DNA of 64,000 nucleotides, from the NCBI GenBank assembly GCA_009777535.1, contig WRLP01000005.1:62001-126000 (forward strand). Direction: 5' to 3'. Shown piece after piece: positions 1 through 6,899 of the stretch. Position numbers and translations under genes: made by a program. Positions within the stretch are counted from its first letter, which is position 1. Each line of letters opens with the position of its first letter. The notes under the pieces are model-generated. The model ran no database searches. It saw only the letters and a program-made list of their open reading frames with translations, and was not told where the DNA came from. This DNA is from Treponema sp. GTDB taxonomy: Bacteria > Spirochaetota > Spirochaetia > Treponematales > Breznakiellaceae.

Positions 1-430
1 GATCGCCGTTATCATCTGTTTTGAATAAATAAAACTCGCACTCTGCGCCGACTTTACAGGTGTATCCCATTTTGTCCGCCCTTGCAGCGGCATTTTTCAG
101 AATGGTGCGCCCGTCGTTGGTAAAAAACGTTCCATCAGGATTTTTTATATCGCAGTAAAACCGCGCGACTCTGCCGGGCCCCGCGCGCCACGGCAGAATA
201 TTCAGCGTTACGGGATCCGGATACAGCAACAAATCCGAATCTGTTACATCCTTAAATCCTTTAATGGAATGTGCGTCGAAAGAAACTCCGCCCTCAAATG
301 CCGATTCGAGCTCTTCCGCCATGATTGCTATGTTTTTTTGCATGCCGAATAAATCGCAAAATGCCAAACGAATAAATTTTACATCATTCTCTTTTACGAA
401 ATCCAGGACTTCCCTTGCCGTGGTAGTCAT
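1..430 (-). CDS. glnA: Glutamine synthetase, N-terminal part (runs off the window)
   Basis: Reading the minus strand from the ATG at 430 gives about 143 residues of the glutamine synthetase N-terminal beta-grasp and the start of the catalytic domain. They include a FIRLAFCDLFG segment, SFDAHSIKGF, the DSDLLLYPDP stretch, a PGRVARFYCDI segment, and GAECEFYLF, the region that supplies a metal-binding glutamate in this family. The enzyme makes glutamine from glutamate, ammonia and ATP in the cytoplasm. A GGAGG ribosome-binding site at 436-440 lies five bases upstream and fixes the start. The rest of the gene lies left of the window, so the subtype (GSI or a shorter GlnA-like form) cannot be decided. 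Confidence 0.88.
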   Translation of the reverse strand, partial: MTTTAREVLDFVKENDVKFIRLAFCDLFGMQKNIAIMAEELESAFEGGVSFDAHSIKGFKDVTDSDLLLYPDPVTLNILPWRAGPGRVARFYCDIKNPDGTFFTNDGRTILKNAAARADKMGYTCKVGAECEFYLFKTDDNGD

Positions 431-568
431 GCGTGCCTCCAAACGAAAAAAAGCGCCCATCTGCCGCACACCGGGGTGAACCCCGCGCGCCATAGATGAA
501 CGCCTTTGTTCAGCTTGGTTACAGTATATAAACATGGCTTTTATTGGTCAACAGGGAGGTGATATACT

Positions 569-589
569 ATGAAGCAATGCAGAGGCTAA
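569..589 (+). CDS. Possible six-residue leader peptide before the histidine kinase
   Basis: The frame ATG to TAA encodes MKQCRG and is preceded by the strongest Shine-Dalgarno sequence in the neighbourhood (AGGGAGGTGAT, 553-563). The kinase GTG follows only four bases after its stop. Translation of the leader could therefore deliver ribosomes to the weaker GTG start. This is inference from spacing alone. The alternative is that the ATG is accidental and the Shine-Dalgarno is simply distant. Confidence 0.3.
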   Translation: MKQCRG

Positions 590-593
590 TTCC

Positions 594-1883
594 GTGAAAA
601 AACTTTTGATGAGATTCCGCAGCGCTTTTTTTGCCCCCCATTTCGACCTACGTGTAAGGCTGTTCCATGTACTGGCCTTGGGCGGGACTCTTATCAGCCT
701 GCTTATGATGATTTTGGGGATCATCACCAACAGCGGCTTCGTCAATATTGCATTCAATCTGGGCAGCGCCGTACTTTCTTATACCCTGTTGACATACTCA
801 CGTCTGACACGGCGTTATAAAATTTGCTACCTTATTACAGTCATAATTATATTTATGGGGCTGTTTCCCGTCCTGTTTTTCTCATCGGGGGGCTACCACA
901 GCGGGATGCCGGCTTTTTTTGTGTTTGCAGTGGCCTTTACCGTTTTTATGCTGGAAGGGAAAAAAGCGATATTCTTTTCTCTGGCGGAACTCCTGCTGTA
1001 TACTGCTATCTGCCTTATCGCCTATTATTATCCCGAAACAGTCAATGCCTTTGCCAGAGAGCAGGAAGTTCTCCTCGACATTATTATAGCCTTTATCTCT
1101 GTGAGCCTGGTGTTAGGTGCCAGCCTCTTCCTGCACTTCCGGCTCTACAACGAGCAGCAGAAAAAACTTGATGAGCAAAATACAGTGCTTGACCATGCCA
1201 GCCGTGCCAAAACGGCGTTTCTTGCAAACACATCACACGAAATGAGAACGCCGTTAACGATTATTTCTGTTAATGTGCAGACAGTGATGGAAATACTTGA
1301 AGATATGGGCGGGGTACTGAAAGACAAGGAGGCCGGAAAACTGCTGGAGACTGCACAGGATGAAATCATGCGGCTTGCACGAATGGTTGGCGGAATGTTG
1401 AATTTAACATCAATGAGCGAGAGCGCCGAAAAGGAGATGGTAGATTTTACGGCTCTGCTTACAAGCAGCGCTGAAATGCTGCGGCTCTCGCTGCAAAGGT
1501 CGGGGAACTCTCTTGTTACCGGCATAGAAGCGGGCTTAAGTGTTTTCGGCAGCGCAGATTTGCTGGCGCAGGTCTTGACTAATTTAATACAAAATGCGGG
1601 CCAGCATACAAAGGACGGGACAATCAATCTATCTGCGGCAAGAAACAGCGGAGTAATTACCGTAACAATTGCAGATAACGGCAGCGGGATTCCGGAAAAT
1701 CTGCTGTCGCAAGTATTCGAGCGCGGTGTGTCTGATGGCGGGACAGGTTTTGGGCTGTACCTGTGCAGGACAGTTGTAGAATCACACGGCGGCAGGATAT
1801 GGATCGAGAGCAGGTATGGCAGCGGCACATCAGTGTTTTTTACCCTGCCTGTGTATGAAGGACAGTATGGAGGGCAGAAATGA
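594..1883 (+). CDS. Membrane histidine kinase
   Basis: Sensor histidine kinase of 429 residues. The first half is a block of about six hydrophobic segments (roughly residues 20-185) with little periplasmic loop, so it probably senses a membrane-embedded or intracellular signal. A short linker leads to the HisKA domain with the phospho-accepting H-box FLANTSHEMRTPLT (His215). The ATPase domain follows with N box LTNLIQNAGQH, G1 box ADNGSGIPE and G2 box GGTGFGLYLC. The start is GTG at 594. It overlaps the response regulator by four bases (ATGA at 1880-1883), so the pair is co-translated and surely works together. The signal is not evident from the sequence. Confidence 0.9.
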   Translation: MKKLLMRFRSAFFAPHFDLRVRLFHVLALGGTLISLLMMILGIITNSGFVNIAFNLGSAVLSYTLLTYSRLTRRYKICYLITVIIIFMGLFPVLFFSSGGYHSGMPAFFVFAVAFTVFMLEGKKAIFFSLAELLLYTAICLIAYYYPETVNAFAREQEVLLDIIIAFISVSLVLGASLFLHFRLYNEQQKKLDEQNTVLDHASRAKTAFLANTSHEMRTPLTIISVNVQTVMEILEDMGGVLKDKEAGKLLETAQDEIMRLARMVGGMLNLTSMSESAEKEMVDFTALLTSSAEMLRLSLQRSGNSLVTGIEAGLSVFGSADLLAQVLTNLIQNAGQHTKDGTINLSAARNSGVITVTIADNGSGIPENLLSQVFERGVSDGGTGFGLYLCRTVVESHGGRIWIESRYGSGTSVFFTLPVYEGQYGGQK

Positions 1884-2554
1884 GCGCCACGATCTTGTTA
1901 GTTGAAGATAACGAACAGATACTGCGGGGCAATGAGCGTATGCTCAAACGCCGGGGCTATACTGTCGCAACAGCGCTCACTCTGGCCGAAGCGAGATTCT
2001 GCATTGAGAAGCAAATACCGGACGCAATTGTGTTGGACATCATGCTGCCGGATGGAAGCGGGCTGGACTTCCTCAGAGAATTGAGAATTGAGAATAATAA
2101 ATTATCCGACATTCCCGTATTGCTCCTGACAGGCCTTACCACACCGGAAGATGTTATTCGAGGGCTTTCCGAAGGCGGCGATGATTACCTTGCCAAGCCC
2201 TACGACTTCGGCGTGCTGCTGGCGAGGATAGAAGCGCTTCTGCGCCGGGCGGCGCAAATTCCCAAAACCCTGACAAAGGGCGCTTTGCAGCTTGATATTG
2301 TCGCAAACCGGGCATTCTTAGACGGCAATGACATGCTGCTTTCTCCCAAAGAATTTGCCCTGCTGCTTTTGATGGTTCAAAACGAGGGAAGGGCGCTCTC
2401 CGCAGCTTCACTTTTTCAGGCCATTTGGAAACTGCCGCAGGCTGACAACAGCGCAGTAAAAACCACAGTAAGCCGGCTTCGGGGCAAGTTAGGCGACAGA
2501 TTTACTATTGATAATGATAGAACAGAAAGCGGTTATGTTCTAAAGCAAATTTAG
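1880..2554 (+). CDS. OmpR-type response regulator
   Basis: The protein has 224 residues: an N-terminal receiver domain (ILLVEDNE acidic pocket; phospho-accepting Asp53 in IVLDIMLPDG; conserved lysine in DDYLAKPYDF) and a C-terminal winged-helix DNA-binding domain ending in TESGYVLKQI. It is the partner of the upstream kinase. One odd point is the loop after the third receiver helix, lengthened by LRIENNKL, which is encoded by a low-complexity GAGAATT direct repeat at 2076-2104. Such repeats recur elsewhere in this genome segment inside coding sequence. Confidence 0.92.
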   Translation: MSATILLVEDNEQILRGNERMLKRRGYTVATALTLAEARFCIEKQIPDAIVLDIMLPDGSGLDFLRELRIENNKLSDIPVLLLTGLTTPEDVIRGLSEGGDDYLAKPYDFGVLLARIEALLRRAAQIPKTLTKGALQLDIVANRAFLDGNDMLLSPKEFALLLLMVQNEGRALSAASLFQAIWKLPQADNSAVKTTVSRLRGKLGDRFTIDNDRTESGYVLKQI

Positions 2555-2569
2555 ACTGCCGGCGGCAAC

Positions 2570-2591
2570 TTTCCGGTTACAATTCTGCAAC
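2570..2591 (+). repeat. Left copy of 22-bp direct repeat bounding the decayed toxin-antitoxin locus
   Basis: A 22-base sequence starting TTTCCGGTTACAATTCTGC is identical to 4464-4485. The two copies enclose 1.87 kb of duplicated and decayed genes and lie just after the response regulator and just before the envelope operon. Confidence 0.75.
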
Positions 2592-2668
2592 GATCGCACT
2601 TTTCATTTTCCATTCCTGCTAAAATCAAGTGTTTCTCATGCACTCTATAAAGGTACAGGAGTCTTTTC

Positions 2669-2878
2669 ATGAAAAACCAACAAATAGACACAAATCATTC
2701 AGATGTCCTCCCCTCTGTTCTTTGTTCTTTTGAAAAATCCCCCAAACAACGGCATTTCTCCATTCTCCTTTCCATGTTCATTGTATCTGCAACACCGCCG
2801 TCCATGGCGGCTAAAGCAGGTATCAATGAAAAGGTAATAGGGAAAAGGGAGATAAATGACAAGATTATACAGAAGTGA
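2669..2878 (+). pseudogene. Detached lipoprotein leader fragment
   Basis: An open frame of 69 codons starts with 22 polar residues and then SPKQRHFSILLSMFIVSA. The second part matches, with an 18-bp deletion, the signal peptide of the broken lipoprotein at 3922-4430. The remainder does not resemble a mature protein and overlaps the antitoxin-like gene on the other strand. I read it as a leftover third copy of the lipoprotein start rather than a working gene. Confidence 0.4.
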
Positions 2879-3119
2879 GAGTAAGTTCCTTGCTGACAAG
2901 TTCATCAATGATCTGAACCGGGCTTTTGCTGGTGGCTTTAGCCTTGGTCAAAAGATAGTTGACCGTCATATTTTGCAGCCCCAAGTGCCGCATTTGCCAT
3001 TGGATCAGCCAACCAACGCCATTAGTATTGATTTTTGGTGGATTGCGGGCAAATTCATCAGAGAGAGCTTCATATTCTTCATCAGTCATGTCGGTATAAA
3101 TGCCGTTTTGGTATTCCAT
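2865..3119 (-). CDS. Antitoxin-like protein (copy 1)
   Basis: Small protein of 84 residues starting MEYQNGIYTDMTDEEYEALS. It is a paralogue of the protein at 3611-3853: both have a (L/M)TxxEYxAL segment, then PPK or TPK, and a G-rich turn before a C-terminal helix. It follows a BrnT/DUF4258-like small toxin by 15 bp on the same strand, the usual toxin-then-antitoxin order of such pairs. The role is inferred from context and size. I see no clear DNA-binding motif. Confidence 0.6.
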   Translation of the reverse strand: MEYQNGIYTDMTDEEYEALSDEFARNPPKINTNGVGWLIQWQMRHLGLQNMTVNYLLTKAKATSKSPVQIIDELVSKELTLTSV

Positions 3120-3134
3120 AAATTTATTATACTC

Positions 3135-3386
3135 CTATCGTTTGATTTGATCAATTGTTTTGTTTTGGCAATCCATAGCGTGAAACACTTTAATAGTATT
3201 TTCGCCAATGGGATTGTAAAACACCTCGATTGGATTACCTGCACAGTTAAAACCAATGAAAACCCATTTGTCAACATGGACTTCCAGTGGGAAATCATAA
3301 ATCAAAGTTTTGTAGGCATGGAAAATATCAGCTTCCGTTACCCCATGCTTAAACGCCGAAGGCACATAAATAATTTCTGGCCCCAT
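3135..3386 (-). CDS. Small toxin-like protein of a toxin-antitoxin pair
   Basis: Protein of 83 residues from the ATG at 3386, beginning MGPEIIYVPSAFKHGVT and ending in KVFHAMDC. The open frame extends further upstream, but the homologous region and the second copy of this locus both begin here. The pattern KHGVTEADI, then IGFNCAGNPIEVFYN, then IKVFHAM fits a family of short mRNA-interferase-like toxins encoded beside a small antitoxin (BrnT/DUF4258-like fold). The toxin faces away from a lipoprotein fragment starting at 3401, with only 14 bp between the two starts. No Shine-Dalgarno sequence is visible. Activity is not shown by the sequence. Confidence 0.6.
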   Translation of the reverse strand: MGPEIIYVPSAFKHGVTEADIFHAYKTLIYDFPLEVHVDKWVFIGFNCAGNPIEVFYNPIGENTIKVFHAMDCQNKTIDQIKR

Positions 3387-3480
3387 AAGGAAAATATAAT
3401 ATGAAACCACTAAAAAATCAATTAAACCAACACCCCGCCCGGCAGCAAAATCCCAAATCCCCCAAACAACCGGGTACGCA
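3340..3480. repeat. Duplicated divergent start region, copy 1
   Basis: This stretch holds the first codons of the toxin, the 14-bp divergent spacer and the first codons of the lipoprotein. It is repeated at 3860-4000 with close identity over the spacer and the lipoprotein start (AAACCACTAAAAAATCAATT and onward to the proline-rich codons). It marks a tandem duplication of the whole toxin-antitoxin/lipoprotein unit. Confidence 0.75.
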
Positions 3481-3562
3481 AAGGTGTCAGTCACCGAATT
3501 TCCCTAGTGTCGTTAGTCGCAACGGTACACCAAATGTGGGGGTGGGGAGCAGGGAGCAATGA
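3401..3562 (+). pseudogene. Truncated lipoprotein start (copy 1)
   Basis: ATG at 3401 opens MKPLKNQLNQHPARQQNPKS, matching the start of the broken lipoprotein at 3922 for about 23 codons. It then diverges before the hydrophobic signal core and stops at 3562. It can encode only 53 residues with no signal peptide, so it is a remnant of the first unit of the tandem duplication. Confidence 0.55.
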
Positions 3563-3610
3563 GGAAAAATTAACAATGAAAAATGAACTCAAAAAGTTAA
3601 ATCGCTGCCG

Positions 3611-3853
3611 TTATGCCTTGTCGAATAAGCCGGGTAACAAACTCGGTCCTTTGCGAAGCAAAGGCGGGGTCTGATGAACAGCCTTGGCCCGTGCGTCAAG
3701 AATACGGATAGTCGCCTCGTCAAGCAGCAGCATCCGCGCACGGTTTTCGGTGAAAACACCGCCTGTGCCAGGCTTTGTTTTGGGAGTAGTCTTTGTCCAC
3801 AGTTCGTCCAATGCAGCGTATTCATCATTAGTCAAATCTTTATATTCGGCCAT
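3611..3853 (-). CDS. Antitoxin-like protein (copy 2, toxin partner lost)
   Basis: Protein of 80 residues beginning MAEYKDLTNDEYAALDELWT, paralogous to the 2865-3119 protein. Its start codon follows directly on the stop of the 17-codon toxin remnant (TAAATG). The intact reading frame beside a destroyed toxin suggests that the antitoxin has been kept, or simply has not decayed yet. No partner remains in this copy. Confidence 0.55.
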   Translation of the reverse strand: MAEYKDLTNDEYAALDELWTKTTPKTKPGTGGVFTENRARMLLLDEATIRILDARAKAVHQTPPLLRKGPSLLPGLFDKA

Positions 3854-3907
3854 TTACCTAACATCATGCCTAAACGCCGCTGGATTGAAATTAACCTCGG
3901 TGTACAT
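3854..3907 (-). pseudogene. Toxin gene reduced to 17 codons
   Basis: ATG at 3907 reads MYTEVNFNPAAFRHDVR and then stops. The peptide aligns with the start of the copy-1 toxin (MGPEIIYVPSAFKHGVT), including the F(R/K)H core. The rest of the toxin is missing and the antitoxin ATG follows immediately. The simplest reading is an internal deletion that removed about 65 codons while leaving the translation signals and the antitoxin. Confidence 0.6.
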
Positions 3908-3921
3908 AAGGAAAGTATAAT

Positions 3922-4430
3922 ATAAAACCACTAAAAAATCAATTAAACCAACTCTTCACCCGGCAGCAAAATCCCAAAGCCCCCAAACAACGGCATTTCT
4001 CCTTTCTCCTTCCTACTTTCTCCATTCTCATTTCCTTGTGCATTGTATCTTGCGACCTATTCAACGCTACAACCGATTCCGACTTACTGGCTAAAATAGA
4101 CGAAGAAATAGCCTGGGCAAATGCCGACAAGCTGGCGGTAACCTTCCATGCGCCAGAAGGGTGGATAAGTTCCAGTACCCCTTCTTTGAGCCTGGCAGCC
4201 ATACCGGGCAATGTGATTGATATACGCAAGGGATCTACAAGTGCTTTTGGGTTCTATTTATACAAAAAAGGAGTGATATTGTTGATGATGAAATTTTTGT
4301 CTAGATTGATCACGACGGCAAAAACCCTGTTTACCGTGTTACGATTGACCGTGCAAGCAATGGCACTTTAAGCGTTTCTGCTCCTACATGGCAAAGCGGC
4401 ACGCCGTCTACGTTCCTCTATAATCCGTGA
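3922..4430 (+). pseudogene. Broken surface lipoprotein gene (copy 2)
   Basis: A single frame runs from 3922 through a polar leader, a hydrophobic core and the lipobox-like LCIVSC to about 4270. The mature start reads DLFNATTDSDLLAKIDEEIA. The start codon is ATA where copy 1 has ATG. Near the A-run at 4264-4269 the frame shifts. The continuation, ending in SGTPSTFLYNP and TGA at 4428-4430, sits in another frame and also contains a TAG at 4302-4304. With a lost start, a frameshift and a stop, this is a pseudogene of a short exported lipoprotein. Confidence 0.6.
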
Positions 4431-4463
4431 AAATTCACTTAATTCGCGGACACCTGTACTAGT

Positions 4464-4485
4464 TTTCCGGTTACAATTCTGCAAC
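4464..4485 (+). repeat. Right copy of 22-bp direct repeat
   Basis: Identical to 2570-2591 and located about 50 bp upstream of the next gene. It closes the decayed toxin-antitoxin segment. Confidence 0.75.
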
Positions 4486-4532
4486 CTTTGGTAAAATTTC
4501 CTTCCCGTTTCGCCATAATAGTAGAAATCAAT

Positions 4533-5000
4533 ATGAAATTTACAACAAAAAATTTTACAAACGGGTTGAAGCTGGGTTTTTTCCTGCTTATTATCCCCGT
4601 TTTTCTCCCCGCCCAGACTGCTGGGCCCTCGTTAAATGAACTGGAAGCTGTTCTGGCAAGCCCTGCCCTTACCTGCGCACAGGCAGCCAGGTTTGTCGCG
4701 GCTTCAGTAGGCAGCGGCGGTACAGACGCCTTTGAACGGGCTTTGGCAAATGGCTGGTTTCCAAGGGAGACGGTATCGGATGATCCCATAACATTGGGGA
4801 AACTTTCATTCCTTGTCATGCAGGCTTTTGACATAAAGGGCGGCTTACTCTACACCATTTTTCCAAGCCAACGCTATGCTTTCCGAACCATGGTAAGCCG
4901 TTCCCTTATACAGGGCGCTACCGATCCGGCAATGACAGTATCCGGACAGCGGTTCCTTCATATCTTGGGAAACACACTCAGCCTGACAGGAGGGGAATGA
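4533..5000 (+). CDS. Exported hypothetical protein, first gene of an envelope operon
   Basis: From the ATG at 4533 this encodes 155 residues with a typical signal peptide (MKFTTKNF, then a hydrophobic stretch ending near PAQT). The mature part has about 120 residues and contains AQAARFVAASVGSGG, a segment of the type seen in spirochaete exported proteins of unknown function. An upstream in-frame start at 4488 would add residues before the signal peptide and is less likely. The gene overlaps the following beta-barrel gene by four bases, so they are co-expressed. Confidence 0.65.
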   Translation: MKFTTKNFTNGLKLGFFLLIIPVFLPAQTAGPSLNELEAVLASPALTCAQAARFVAASVGSGGTDAFERALANGWFPRETVSDDPITLGKLSFLVMQAFDIKGGLLYTIFPSQRYAFRTMVSRSLIQGATDPAMTVSGQRFLHILGNTLSLTGGE

Positions 5001-6187
5001 TGAAACGAATTTTGTCAGCGGCTGTTTTGCTGCTCTGTTCAGCGGGCATTATTTTTTCCTTTGACTTCGGTCTTCTTGCGGATCAGCGGGCGGAGGCGGA
5101 AAACGAACTATTCACCTACAGCTCCGCCCTTACACCATGGTTTTCGTATAACGGCGGACAGGGTCTTACTGTTTATCTTTCCGGCCTTCTTTCCATGGAT
5201 TATAAAAAATATACTGATGAAAACAGCGGTGATGGCTGGAACAATCCGGTTGTTCTGCCGGAACTTTCCCGTTTTGCCATTGGCTATAGAGCCGGCCGTA
5301 ATTTATTTGTTGAAGCCGGCCGTGTCGGCTATACCGATACAACTGGGCTTGCGGCCGCCGGTCTTTTCGATGGTTTCCGGCTGGAAGCGGATTTGCCTGC
5401 TGGCAGCATGAGCGCAGGCCTTTTTTATACGGGTCTTCTTTACAAGAAAACAGCGGAAATAATTATGACAGCAGATGATGTCAACAATTATGCCCAGCCA
5501 TGGGACTGGGACACTTATGGCGCATCACGGCGGCTTCTGACAGCCCTGCGCTGGAATATACCCCTGGCTGAATACCATGCCCTGTCCTTCGAAGCCCTTG
5601 CTCAGTTTGATTTAAATGGCAGTGAGGAAACCCTTCATTCCCAATACACAGAAATTCAGGCGGAATTCTATCCGCAGAGCAGGCTGGGAATTATCCTCGG
5701 CGCTCTTTTTGAAACAATGCAAAACAGCGACGGTGGTTTTAGCGCAGCCTTTGGCGCCGCAGGGCGTCTTAAAACAGATCTTCCCGGTACGTTAAACCAT
5801 GGGCTGAATGTTACGGTGAAATATACTTCCGGTAACTGGAATGATACCTTCGCCGCCTTTACTCCCATAAATTCACGAACTCAGGGGCTTATCTTTCCCG
5901 GTTCGATTTCCGCTCTGGCATTACTTCGCGCGGATTATGAGGCAAGGATTCTTAGTACCCTGGCCGCGGAAGGAACTATGTGCTATTTTTTCCGGACTTT
6001 TGAGGACCCAGGCGAAAGCGGCAGTGTTTATGGCGGCGAACTTTGGGCTTCCCTTGCATATCAGCCCTTTGATGATGTCCGCATAACTTTAGGAGGCGGC
6101 GCATTTTTTCCCGGTCTGGGAAATATTTATCCCGACGATACCGATACCATGTGGAAGGTAAGAGCCGGTCTTGCCATTTCTTTTTAG
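4997..6187 (+). CDS. Outer-membrane beta-barrel protein (hypothetical)
   Basis: Protein of 396 residues with a signal peptide (RILSAAVLLLCSAGIIFSF). It has many alternating amphipathic strands rich in aromatic and glycine residues and a C-terminal phenylalanine (RAGLAISF), all typical of outer-membrane barrels. I do not recognise the family. It is the second gene of a four-gene operon with a FecR-domain protein and a large GLUG lipoprotein, which suggests a role in displaying or exporting the surface protein. That role is inference. Confidence 0.65.
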   Translation: MMKRILSAAVLLLCSAGIIFSFDFGLLADQRAEAENELFTYSSALTPWFSYNGGQGLTVYLSGLLSMDYKKYTDENSGDGWNNPVVLPELSRFAIGYRAGRNLFVEAGRVGYTDTTGLAAAGLFDGFRLEADLPAGSMSAGLFYTGLLYKKTAEIIMTADDVNNYAQPWDWDTYGASRRLLTALRWNIPLAEYHALSFEALAQFDLNGSEETLHSQYTEIQAEFYPQSRLGIILGALFETMQNSDGGFSAAFGAAGRLKTDLPGTLNHGLNVTVKYTSGNWNDTFAAFTPINSRTQGLIFPGSISALALLRADYEARILSTLAAEGTMCYFFRTFEDPGESGSVYGGELWASLAYQPFDDVRITLGGGAFFPGLGNIYPDDTDTMWKVRAGLAISF

Positions 6188-6206
6188 CGTTTCAATAGGA
6201 GAAAAA

Positions 6207-6884
6207 ATGAAAAGTTTAGCAGTATTAATAATTATGTTACAGACGGCTGCTGCCGCCTTTGCACAAAACGGCGAAGCCTTTATCCGTGAATTAACCGGAA
6301 CGGTTGGAGTAAAGCCGCCGGGAGCGGCAGAGTGGACGCAGGCAGCAGCAGGGGATCGTATTGTGAAAGAGGCAAGCATATCCACAGGATTCAGAAGCAT
6401 GGCCATTCTTGTAGTTGGCAGTTCCGTCATTACGGTGCAAGCACTTACAAGCCTGACCCTGGAAGAAATTATTAACATGAGCAATACCGAGACAGTCAAC
6501 CTTGAACTGCGAACCGGAAGAATAAGAACTGATGTAAACCCGCCTGCCGGAGTCAGAACCAGTTTTGTCGTCAGAACCCCCATGGCAACAGCCTCTGTGC
6601 GGGGAACATCTTTCGAGCTTGATGCATTGAACATTCGGGTGAGTGAGGGAATGGTTAAATATGATCCCATAACGACTGCCGGCGCACGGCCAATACTGGT
6701 AAATGCCGGGCAAAGCTCCTGGATAGATGCCGATACCGGAAAAGTGGCGAATCCGTTCACCGCAGCGCAAGCAAACCGCGCCCTTCCCGAGCTGCCCGGG
6801 CAGAGCGACGGCGCCGGAGACAGTGCAGGCCTGGAAATTTCCCAGGGGTCTGTCTCGATCGAACTAAATTTTTCCGGTGAATAA
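6207..6884 (+). CDS. FecR-domain exported protein
   Basis: Protein of 225 residues from the ATG at 6207, which has an AGGAG ribosome-binding site at 6197-6201. An earlier in-frame start at 6171 lies inside the barrel gene. A short signal peptide ends near AFAQ. The following residues match the FecR beta domain: VGVKPPGAAEW, a GDRI turn, a VQALTSLTLEEI strand, the hallmark VRTPMATASVRGTSFEL and a final GQSSWID. In spirochaetes such free-standing FecR proteins are periplasmic and not tied to iron uptake. It lies between the barrel and the GLUG lipoprotein genes. Confidence 0.85.
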   Translation: MKSLAVLIIMLQTAAAAFAQNGEAFIRELTGTVGVKPPGAAEWTQAAAGDRIVKEASISTGFRSMAILVVGSSVITVQALTSLTLEEIINMSNTETVNLELRTGRIRTDVNPPAGVRTSFVVRTPMATASVRGTSFELDALNIRVSEGMVKYDPITTAGARPILVNAGQSSWIDADTGKVANPFTAAQANRALPELPGQSDGAGDSAGLEISQGSVSIELNFSGE

Positions 6885-6899
6885 GAAAAGGAGTTATCA

